Source: Dactylosporangium sucinum
GTDB taxonomy: Bacteria; Actinomycetota; Actinomycetes; Mycobacteriales; Micromonosporaceae
Assembly: GCF_014647515.1 (NCBI RefSeq)
Contig: NZ_BMPI01000003.1
Coordinates: 62,001 to 126,000, forward strand
Direction: 5' to 3'
Length of the DNA: 64,000 bases
Each line of letters starts with the position of its first letter. The stretch's first letter is position 1. Positions 58,005 to 64,000 of the stretch are shown in pieces. The translations under genes were made by a program, and so were the position numbers. Under the pieces are notes generated by a model. That model had not been told where the DNA came from, searched no databases, and was given only the letters and a program-made list of their open reading frames with translations.

Positions 58005-58550
58005 TCAGCCGACCGTGCTCTCCTCGAGCCAGGCGCGCCCGGCGGGTGCGGCCACGTGCCCGTGCAGGGTGATCGCCGCCTGGTACCGCGCGGCGAGCGC
58101 CCCGACCACCCCGGCCAGATCGTCGCCGGCCTCCTCGCCGAGGAGGTGGCCCGCCTCGGTCCGGTTCGGCGTGAGCACGATCGGCTGCGGGCTGCTCTTG
58201 GGCAGTTCGGGCTGCGGGCCGCCGTTGGGCAGTTCGGGCCGGCACCTTCCCGGCGAGGCTGCCCTCGTCGGTCTCGGGCAGGCCGACGACCTTCGCCTCG
58301 GGCACGGCGATGCTCAGCGCGGCGGCGGTGCTGGCGGCGACGGCGAGCTGGCGGCGAAGGCGAGCTGTAATCGGCCGGCCCCGGCGCGCAGGGCGGCGAT
58401 CCCGGCGAGCAGCACCCCGCCCGGCGTGTCCCGCGACCCGCCGATGACGAGCACGGTCCCGCGGCGCTCCTTGTCGCCTTCCCCTCCCGGCAGCGGCCAC
58501 CGCCGCAGCAGCCCCGGCGTGATGATGGTGGTGTCAGACCGGCTCGGCAT
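58005..58550 (-). pseudogene. nnrD: Decayed ADP-dependent NAD(P)H-hydrate dehydratase (nnrD) gene
   Basis: From ATG 58550 the frame reads ITPGLLRRWPLPGGEGDKERR and GTVLVIGGSRDTPGGVLLAG, the start of NnrD. A 17-bp tandem duplication (58333-58349 and 58350-58366) then shifts the frame; the true continuation VAASTAAALSIAVPEAKVVG is in another frame. A 27-bp tandem duplication (58186-58239) marks a second lesion. The part with PIVLTPNRTEAGHLLGEEAG and ALHGHVAAP-like sequence resumes in the first frame and ends at TGA 58005, without the essential GTSGSGDVLAG block. It overlaps the phosphatase gene by 17 bases, as in a former operon. Confidence 0.8.
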
Positions 58551-59262
58551 TCACGTCCTCCTGCCGAGTCGGTGCCGCACCATACCGGCGGAGGTGGTCG
58601 ACGGCGTTGAACCACTCGGCCCGCAGCACCCCGTCCTCGGCCCGCCAGCTGCTGATCGACCCGTTCGCCATCGTGGTGGCGTGGGCGATGCCGAGCAGCT
58701 CCGACTCGGTGAGCCCTTCGATCAGGTATCGCACCAGCAGTACCACTGCCTCGTGACCGACGAGGAGCACACGCCCGCCGGGGTGCTCCTCGCGGACGTC
58801 CCGCAGGAGGCTGCGGATCCGCAGGAGGACGTCCGTCCATGATTCGCCGCCGGGCGGGCGGTAGTAGAACTTGCCGAGCCGTCTTCGCCGCGCCGCCTCG
58901 TCGGGCAGCCGCGCCTCGACCCCGCGGGCGGTCAGCAGGTCGAGCACGCCGAGCTCGCGGTCGCGGAGCCGCTCGTCGTAGACGACCCGCACGCCGGTCC
59001 CGTCGAGGGCGATCTCGGCGGTCTGGCGCGTCCGCAGGTACGGCGACACGACCGCCACGTCGGGCCGGTCGTCCGGCGGCAGCTCCCGCAGCCACCGGTT
59101 GACGGCCGCCGCCTGGTCGCGCCCGAGGTCGGACAGCGGCACATCGGCATCCCGCTCCGCGATGTCGATGACGTCGAGTCCGCCGGCCTCGGCCTCCTGG
59201 GCCAGGACGTTGCCGGTGCTCTGCCCGTGCCGCACCACACCCAGCCATCGCAGCTCCGCCAT
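58534..59262 (-). CDS. Histidine phosphatase family protein
   Basis: The 242-residue protein has the phosphoglycerate-mutase-like motif VVRHGQSTGN (about 8-17, His phosphoacceptor), VVSPYLRTRQTAE, the acid DERLRDRELG and the second His in LLVGHEAVVLL. It is probably a phosphatase for small phosphoesters. It stops inside the start of the broken nnrD gene. Such phosphatase-nnrD pairs occur in other actinomycetes, so loss of nnrD leaves this gene without its usual partner. Confidence 0.9.
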   Translation of the reverse strand: MAELRWLGVVRHGQSTGNVLAQEAEAGGLDVIDIAERDADVPLSDLGRDQAAAVNRWLRELPPDDRPDVAVVSPYLRTRQTAEIALDGTGVRVVYDERLRDRELGVLDLLTARGVEARLPDEAARRRRLGKFYYRPPGGESWTDVLLRIRSLLRDVREEHPGGRVLLVGHEAVVLLVRYLIEGLTESELLGIAHATTMANGSISSWRAEDGVLRAEWFNAVDHLRRYGAAPTRQEDVNAEPV

Positions 59263-59320
59263 GGCGCCCCCGTACCCTTCCCGATCGGCTCCTATGCACC
59301 GTCCCCGCAGCGCGCCGGGC

Positions 59321-59743
59321 CTACGCGCCCTGCTGGGTGCGGAGCAGCCCGGCGAACTCCGGATAGCTCACGTCGGACTTGGGTAACAGCCCCGCCTCCA
59401 CCAGAGCCGGACCCAGTTCCGCCCGCACCGCCGGGTCGCGTGTCTCCAGGCCGAACTGGATGATCTCCGCCGCCACGTCGGTCGTTCCCGCGCGGAAGAT
59501 CGTGCCGCTGTCGACCTGATACAGCCAGGCGTCGTAGCGGTCCTCGGAACCGTCGACCACCCGCCACAGGTTGCAGAAGCCCAGGAAGCTCCGCTCGTCG
59601 TCCGGGTCGTCGACGAGCCGGGCGGCGGCGTCGAGGTCCTCCCCGTCGTACAGCTTCCCGGCGGCCCGGAGCTGGTCGCGCTGGACCGGCGTCAGGTCGG
59701 CGACGCCGGTGATTTCTCGTTCGTCCGTGAAGCGGCTCGGCAT
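59321..59743 (-). CDS. Hypothetical acidic protein
   Basis: The 140-residue acidic protein (MPSRFTDEREITGVADLTPV onward) is rich in Asp/Glu and helices, with the segment RSFLGFCNLWRVVDGSEDRY and a C-terminal LLPKSDVSYPEFAGLLRTQQ. No hydrophobic segment or known motif is seen; I do not recognise a family. It lies 58 bases upstream of the phosphatase gene on the same strand and is divergent from the hydrolase gene at 59874. Confidence 0.6.
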   Translation of the reverse strand: MPSRFTDEREITGVADLTPVQRDQLRAAGKLYDGEDLDAAARLVDDPDDERSFLGFCNLWRVVDGSEDRYDAWLYQVDSGTIFRAGTTDVAAEIIQFGLETRDPAVRAELGPALVEAGLLPKSDVSYPEFAGLLRTQQGA

Positions 59744-59873
59744 GTGCGAGAGCCAACCCGACGCCGGGGCCGGGCGTCAAACGGCCACGGAGCGCCGTGA
59801 CGATCGGTACAACTCGCTTCACTTTTCGTGGCTGGGCCGGAAAAGTGTCAGACCCGGCGGGCACGATGCGGGC

Positions 59874-60662
59874 ATGCATTTCGTCGCGCACGGCACGGGC
59901 ACAACGGTGCTCGCCATCCACGGCTGGACACCCGATCACCGCCTCATGCTCGGCTGCCTGGAGCCGCTCTTCGGGCGCCGCGCGGGCTATCGGCGGCTCT
60001 ATCCGGACCTGCCGGGGATGGGCCGCACGCCGGCGCCGCCGTCGATCGCCGGCTCCGACGACATGCTCGGCGCGCTCGACGCGTTCGTCGCACGCGAGCT
60101 CGGCGACGCGCCGTTCCTGCTGATCGGCGAGTCGTATGGCGGCTATCTCGCCCGTGCCCTGGCCCGCGTGCGCCGGCCGCAGGTGCGCGGGCTGGCGCTC
60201 ATCTGCCCGATCGGCACCGCCGTCGAGCACGCCGACCGCACGGTGCCGGCGCATCAGGTCCTGCGGCCGGACCCGGCGCTGGTGTCGGGGCTGGAGCCAT
60301 GGCTGGCCGAGGAGTATGCGGGCATGGCGGTCGTGCAGACGCCGGAGACGCTGCGGCGCTGGCGCGAAGAGGTGCTCACGGGCCTCGACGCCGCCGACCA
60401 CGAGGCGATGGCCCGCATCCGGCGGCGCTGGGTGCTGCGGCCCGCGCCGGAGGAGGGCCCGCCGTTCGAGCGGCCGACGCTGATCCTGACAGGTCGGCAG
60501 GACGCGAGCGTGGGCTACGTGGACCAGTTCGCGCTGCTGCCGCAGTATCCGCGGGCGACGTTCGCGGTGCTGGACGTCGCCGGGCACAACCTGCAGTTCG
60601 AGCAGCCGGCGCTCTTCGACGCGCTCATGGGCGAGTGGCTCGACCGGGTGGAGGCGGAGTGA
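59874..60662 (+). CDS. Alpha/beta hydrolase
   Basis: The 262-residue hydrolase has LAIHGWTPDHRLM (oxyanion loop), nucleophile elbow LLIGESYGGYLARALA (GESYG, Ser about 94), acid LILTGRQDASVGY, and His in DVAGHNLQFEQ. All catalytic residues are intact. Probably a small-ester hydrolase; the substrate is unknown. It starts at ATG 59874 with GGCGGGC upstream. The gene converges with the MFS exporter gene, 80 bases away. Confidence 0.88.
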   Translation: MHFVAHGTGTTVLAIHGWTPDHRLMLGCLEPLFGRRAGYRRLYPDLPGMGRTPAPPSIAGSDDMLGALDAFVARELGDAPFLLIGESYGGYLARALARVRRPQVRGLALICPIGTAVEHADRTVPAHQVLRPDPALVSGLEPWLAEEYAGMAVVQTPETLRRWREEVLTGLDAADHEAMARIRRRWVLRPAPEEGPPFERPTLILTGRQDASVGYVDQFALLPQYPRATFAVLDVAGHNLQFEQPALFDALMGEWLDRVEAE

Positions 60663-60742
60663 GCGCGCTGCTGCGGCTCCTGCGCCGATGGTGGCCGTTC
60701 GGGGCGACCGGCGCTGTTGTCGGGGCGGGTCCGTCGCGCTGG

Positions 60743-62131
60743 TCAGGCGGCCGGGGCCGGCTCGGCGGTCCTCGGTGGGCGGAGGGCGCCGGCGCTGAGG
60801 GCGACGAAGAGCGTGAGGAGCACGGGGACGGCGAGCGCCACCGACAGCGGGACGGCGGCGGTGGCGGCGCCGATCAGCACGGGTCCGGCGAGGAAACCGG
60901 CGTAGCCCATGCTCACGACGCGGGCCAGGGCCTTGCCGGGGTTGGCCGGGTTGCGGGCGCTCGCGGTCGAGAAGACCTGCGGCGCGATGCACGCGAGACC
61001 GGCGCCGAGGCAGGCGAAGCCGGCCACGCCCGCGACCGGGTGCCGCAGCAGCAGGGCCACGCCGAGTCCGGCCGCGGCGACCAGCGCGCTGGCGCGCACC
61101 AGAAGCACCGGCCCCAGCAGCGCGGTCAGGCGGTCGCCGACGAGGCGGGCGCCGGTCATCGCGACGGCGAAGGCCGCGTAGCCGGCGGCCGCGAACCCGG
61201 CCGTGCCGCCCAGGGTGTCCCGCAGGTAGACGGCGCTCCAGTCGGCCGCCGCGCCCTCGCCCACCAGCGCGCAGAAGGCGAGCACGCCGAGCAGCCAGAC
61301 CCCCTGCAGGCGGCCGTCGGGCAGCACCGCGGCCGAGGAAGCCGCGGCCGAGGAAGCCGCGGCGGGCGAGGTCTTGGCCAAGGCTCCGCCGGACCGCTCG
61401 GCGGTTGCGGGTCCGTCGCTCGGTGCGGGCTGGGCGGTCGGCGTGGGCTGGGCGGTCGGCGTGGGCTGGGTGGCCGGTGCGGATTGGGTGGTCGGCGTGG
61501 GCTGGTTGACGAGGGCGGGCTGGTCGGGGAGGGCGGGGTGCTCGGTGGCTGCGGGTGCCGGCGTCGTGCGGAGCGGGTTGCGGCGCAGCCAGGTCAGCGA
61601 CCAGGACGCCAGGGCCAGCGTCAGGGCCGCGGTGACGAGGAAGGTTGCCCGGGCGGACCAGGTGAGGTGGGCGCACAGGCCGCCGAGGGCAGCGCCGGCG
61701 AAGCCGCCGATGCTGTAGACCGCGTGGTACGAGGAGATGATCGGCCGGCCGTAGGCCTGTTGAGTCCGCAGGGCATTGGCGTTCATGGCGATGTTCAGCA
61801 CGCCGTGGTTGACGCCGAAGACGAAGAGGGCGGCGGTGAGGGAGAGGAGTGCGGGGGAGTACGCGGTGGGGAGCAGCAGCAGCCCCTCGGCCAGCGCGGT
61901 GGGTGCGGCGACGCGCAGCGGGCCGAAGCGGTCGACCAGGCGGCCCGCGAGCTGCTGGCCGGTGATGGCGCCGGCGGCCAGGCCGAGGAGGGCGATGCTG
62001 AGGGTGCCGTCCGTGAGGGACGCCGCGTCCTTGACCGCCGGCACCCGGGCCGTCCACACGCCGAGCGCCATGCCGAAGAGGAGAAAGAGGAGGCTGCCCG
62101 CGAACCGTGCGCGGCGAAGATCGGCGGCCAC
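60743..62131 (-). CDS. MFS transporter with repeat-rich central loop
   Basis: The 462-residue 12-helix transporter has LLFLLFGMALGVWTARVPAV in helix 1, motif A-like GQQLAGRLVDRFGPLRV, and FVFGVNHGVLNIAMNANA, resembling the fucose-permease-like/YbjJ group. The loop between helices 6 and 7 is expanded to about 85 residues of Pro/Thr/Gln repeats (TPTAQP units), encoded by an 18-bp tandem repeat. GTG 62131 is the likely start. The PadR gene is upstream on the same strand, separated by the 60-bp repeats. Confidence 0.83.
   Translation of the reverse strand: MAADLRRARFAGSLLFLLFGMALGVWTARVPAVKDAASLTDGTLSIALLGLAAGAITGQQLAGRLVDRFGPLRVAAPTALAEGLLLLPTAYSPALLSLTAALFVFGVNHGVLNIAMNANALRTQQAYGRPIISSYHAVYSIGGFAGAALGGLCAHLTWSARATFLVTAALTLALASWSLTWLRRNPLRTTPAPAATEHPALPDQPALVNQPTPTTQSAPATQPTPTAQPTPTAQPAPSDGPATAERSGGALAKTSPAAASSAAASSAAVLPDGRLQGVWLLGVLAFCALVGEGAAADWSAVYLRDTLGGTAGFAAAGYAAFAVAMTGARLVGDRLTALLGPVLLVRASALVAAAGLGVALLLRHPVAGVAGFACLGAGLACIAPQVFSTASARNPANPGKALARVVSMGYAGFLAGPVLIGAATAAVPLSVALAVPVLLTLFVALSAGALRPPRTAEPAPAA
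61427..61498. repeat. 18-bp tandem repeat in the MFS gene
   Basis: Four consecutive 18-bp units (first two identical, GGGCTGGGCGGTCGGCGT; the others with a few substitutions) lie in frame and encode TPTAQP-type hexapeptides in the cytoplasmic central loop. A 15-bp duplication (GCCGAGGAAGCCGCG) lies just downstream at about 61332-61361. Confidence 0.8.
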
Positions 62132-62230
62132 ACCGCACCGTACCCCGATGCCGTCGCAGCCGCCGCCCTGCGGCTCACCCGGCCGTCGAGCCACGCCACC
62201 CGCGACCGTCGCCGCGTTGCCCGCGCCCGA

Positions 62231-62434
62231 GTTGCCGCGATGCCCGCCGTGTTACGCCGCCTGCGGTAGCGCCGCGCTGCCTGCGCTCGCGTTGCCGCAA
62301 TGTCCGCCGTGCTGCGCCGCCTGTGACAGCGCCGCGTTGCCCCCGTCCGCGTTGCCGCGCTGCCCGCCGTGCTGCGCCGCCTGCGATAGCGCCGCGCTGC
62401 CCTCGGCCGGGTGACCGATGCCCGCCGTGCTGCG
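62231..62434. repeat. 60-bp tandem repeat (minisatellite) in the PadR-MFS intergenic region
   Basis: Three complete units start at 62231, 62291 and 62351, exactly 60 bases apart, each beginning GTTGCCGC and sharing most of GCCCGCCGTG and CGCCGCCTG. A partial fourth starts at 62411 and runs to the PadR stop, and a partial unit precedes the first. This fills most of the 303-base gap between the MFS start and PadR stop, where I see no gene. Confidence 0.9.
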
Positions 62435-62764
62435 CTACGCGGCGGGTACCTGGCGCAGGCGGCGGTCGGCGGCGGCCGCGTTGCGGTGCAGGCGGTCGGT
62501 CTCCGCCGTCAGCAGGTCGCGGCCCGGGGTCGTGAGCCGGTAGTAGCGCCGCAGTCGTGACGCCACGACCTCCTCGCGGTCCACCTCGATCAGGCCGTCC
62601 GCCCGCAGCCGGTCGAGGATGCCGTAGAGCGTGCCGGCCTGCAACCGCACGCGGTTCTCCGAGATTCGCCGTACGTCCTCCAGGACGCTGTACCCGTGTT
62701 GGGGCTGGGCGGCGAGCGCGGTCAGGACCAGGAACGTCGGTTCGCGCAACGGTAAGCCAGTCAT
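62435..62764 (-). CDS. PadR family transcriptional regulator
   Basis: The 109-residue PadR protein has LREPTFLVLTALAAQPQHGY at the N-terminus, RLQAGTLYGILDRLRADGLI as the recognition helix and following strand, and RYYRLTTPGRDLL in the wing. I use ATG 62764; ATG 62770 is an alternative. An AT-rich dyad directly upstream fits autoregulation. Its likely target is the MFS transporter gene downstream on the same strand. Confidence 0.9.
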   Translation of the reverse strand: MTGLPLREPTFLVLTALAAQPQHGYSVLEDVRRISENRVRLQAGTLYGILDRLRADGLIEVDREEVVASRLRRYYRLTTPGRDLLTAETDRLHRNAAAADRRLRQVPAA

Positions 62765-62772
62765 ACCCATCA

Positions 62773-62796
62773 CTATATAAAGGCCATCGATATATG
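62773..62796. promoter_or_regulatory. AT-rich promoter/operator of the PadR gene
   Basis: CTATATAAAGGCCATCGATATATG contains TATATAAAGG on one side and the palindromic ATCGAT/ATATAT on the other, starting 9 bases upstream of ATG 62764. PadR operators in actinomycetes often contain TATCGATA-like sequence. Confidence 0.4.
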
Positions 62797-62819
62797 CAAT
62801 CAACCGATCGGTCAGCGAC

Positions 62820-64000
62820 TCACGGGGTCACCGCGATGTTCGTCAGGCCGGTCGTCGCGTGGGACACGGTGTTGGAGGCGTACACCACGTTCAGGTTGCC
62901 GGTGCACTTGGACGTCGACGTCACGTTGATCGCGTACCGGCCGACGCCGCCCAGGTCGGATACGTTGTCCCGCCATACGTTGCCGCAGCCCCAGCCGGCG
63001 ACCGGGTTGTGCGTCTCGTAGCCGTTGGCGAACGTGCCGGGCGGGGCGAAGCTGCCCGTGTTGCCCTGGATCAGGTAGCCGGTGCCCTTGACGTCGACCC
63101 ACGAGTCGGCCGAGTTCTGTCCGGAGATGCCGGTGCCGTCGAACGTGTTGCCCCGGATGAGGCCGTTCGACGTGCCCTCCTTGACGTCGATGTGCTCGGC
63201 GGAGACGTACGGGCCGATCCGGTTGTCGAGCACCTCCACCCGGTCGGAGCGGTCCATGCCGCCCACGTTGCCGTGGCAGTCCCAGTTGGAGTTGGCCGAG
63301 CCGATGTACACGCCCTCGCCGTACGCCGGCTGCGCGGTCCCCGTGTACTCCACAATGGAGTTCCGGATGACACCGTCCGATGAGGTCCGTCTGAAGTGGA
63401 CGCCCTCGTCGCCGATGTGGTGCACGTGCAGGCCGTCGATCGTGACGTGCGGCGAGTTGTCGACCACCACGCCCTTCTTGGCGTTGGCGACCGTGAACCC
63501 GGTCAGCCGCCAGTATGCGGCGTTCGCGATCCAGATCCCGTACCCCGGGTCCCAGCCGGGCGTCGGCACCGGGCAGGACGGTCCCGAGCCGGCCGGGGCC
63601 GGGTTCGTGATCACGGCGGTGCGCGGGCCGGTGACCGTGATCGGCGCCGCCCCAGTCGCTACGGCCGTGCCGATGAAGGAGCCGTCGTAGGTGCCCGGCG
63701 CGAGCCGGATCGTCTGCCCGGGGCGGGCGGCGGCCATCGCGCTGGAGAGCTGCGCGGCCGTCGAGACGTCCACGACGGTTCCGGAAGGGGGAGGTGTACT
63801 GGGAGCGGGCGTCGACGGAGGGGGAGTGCCGGGCGACGACGGCGCGGGCGACGACGTCGGCGCCGGGCCGCCCGCGCACGGAGCGCCGTTGAGCAGGCAG
63901 TTCGCCGGCGTGCCGAGCCCGGCCACGTTGAACCCGAACGACACCGACCCGCCCGCCGCGACCGCGCCGTTCCAGGAGGCGTTCGCGAACCGGTAGTGCT
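62820..64000 (-). CDS. Secreted CBM2 plus right-handed beta-helix enzyme (partial, N-terminus off the window)
   Basis: The open frame runs off the right edge. The visible part starts with the end of a family 2 carbohydrate-binding module (YRFANASWNGAVAAGGSVSF, then GFN and a Cys pair). A Pro/Ser/Thr linker follows (about 45 residues, APSSPGTPPPSTPAPSTPPP-like), then a parallel beta-helix of about 315 residues with TAAQLSSAMAAARPGQTIRL at the start and coils such as HVTIDGLHVHHIGDEGVHF. This is the DUF1565/polysaccharide-lyase-like fold. It probably acts on plant cell-wall polysaccharides. The last 22 bases of the gap to the PadR promoter hold nothing else. Confidence 0.85.
   Translation of the reverse strand, partial: HYRFANASWNGAVAAGGSVSFGFNVAGLGTPANCLLNGAPCAGGPAPTSSPAPSSPGTPPPSTPAPSTPPPSGTVVDVSTAAQLSSAMAAARPGQTIRLAPGTYDGSFIGTAVATGAAPITVTGPRTAVITNPAPAGSGPSCPVPTPGWDPGYGIWIANAAYWRLTGFTVANAKKGVVVDNSPHVTIDGLHVHHIGDEGVHFRRTSSDGVIRNSIVEYTGTAQPAYGEGVYIGSANSNWDCHGNVGGMDRSDRVEVLDNRIGPYVSAEHIDVKEGTSNGLIRGNTFDGTGISGQNSADSWVDVKGTGYLIQGNTGSFAPPGTFANGYETHNPVAGWGCGNVWRDNVSDLGGVGRYAINVTSTSKCTGNLNVVYASNTVSHATTGLTNIAVTP

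Noticed and set aside
60659-60742. GTGA-coupled start VSALLRLLRRWWPFG after the hydrolase, like an ABC transporter N-terminus
   Set aside because: The frame continues only as antisense of the MFS gene; no transporter motif follows, so at most it is a tiny remnant.
59828-62269. Plus-strand 813-codon frame
   Set aside because: Antisense to the MFS gene; the Gly/Arg-rich product has no recognisable domain.
62231-62434. 60-bp direct repeats considered as a CRISPR array
   Set aside because: Units are contiguous with no unique spacers and period exactly 60; no cas genes nearby, so a minisatellite.

Overview
The window is about 72% G+C with strong third-position G/C bias, frequent GTG starts and many 4-base ATGA/GTGA overlaps. 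It carries a SecA2 ATPase, an F420-type Ddn-like reductase, serine/threonine kinase and ECF sigma factors, cellulose-binding (CBM2) and beta-helix enzymes, DUF916/WxL-type surface proteins and actinobacterial hypothetical families (DUF3040, DUF998, DUF6069, DUF2000). This points to a filamentous actinomycete, most likely Micromonosporaceae (an Actinoplanes- or Dactylosporangium-like genome); that placement is inference. It looks like accessory chromosome: many small regulator-plus-target pairs, sugar and sulfur scavenging operons, carbohydrate-active secreted enzymes, and an unusual number of decayed genes.

Layout. 1-3.2 kb (minus): end of a GH105/GH88-like hydrolase gene, Ddn-like reductase, AI-2E-type permease, proline-rich membrane protein. 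3.4-8 kb: DUF3040 protein, BKACE-type enzyme converging on a sirtuin, then secA2. 8-13.3 kb: MarR/DoxX pair, two-component system, ABC exporter with a divergent MarR regulator. 13.3-20 kb: beta-helix protein, ProA-like dehydrogenase, methyltransferase, an ECF42-type operon (DUF998, DGPF/YCII protein, sigma factor) and an aldo/keto reductase. 20.2-23 kb: broken GGDEF gene, small Ser/Thr kinase, a tRNA-Arg-like 3' fragment and a lower-GC membrane protein. 23-26.4 kb: FadR-type regulator, lactonase, aldo/keto reductase and SDR, which resemble part of oxidative L-fucose catabolism. 26.5-31.1 kb: DUF916 protein, secreted phosphatase with a WxL-like tail, HupE/UreJ-type protein. 31.3-37.9 kb: lipoprotein, ECF sigma factor, TetR/hydrolase pair, Rrf2-cupin-DsbA operon. 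38-45.3 kb: a short Cys-containing leader peptide, then an Opp/Dpp-type ABC transporter, an SsuD-like monooxygenase and a hydrolase; this looks like a sulfur-acquisition operon. 45.5-48.4 kb: two secreted or surface glycan-active proteins. 48.4-54.6 kb: membrane protein, a TetR/MMPL divergent pair that has lost both 5' ends, MFS exporter, ECF sigma factor, PPOX fragment. 54.2-57.7 kb: MarR/cupin, AraC, DUF2000 and a stand-alone condensation-type protein. 57.7-64 kb: sigma and nnrD remnants, phosphatase, hydrolase, MFS exporter, an exact 60-bp tandem repeat, PadR regulator, and a CBM2 plus beta-helix enzyme running off the right edge.

The most notable signals are the leader-peptide sulfur operon (38.0-45.3 kb), the WxL/DUF916 phosphatase module (26.7-31.1 kb), palindromic repeats inserted in a reading frame (44.8 kb), a 38-bp perfect inverted repeat (26.5 kb), a hairpin that holds a sigma-factor start codon in its loop (18.1 kb), and several decayed genes whose lesions can be read directly.
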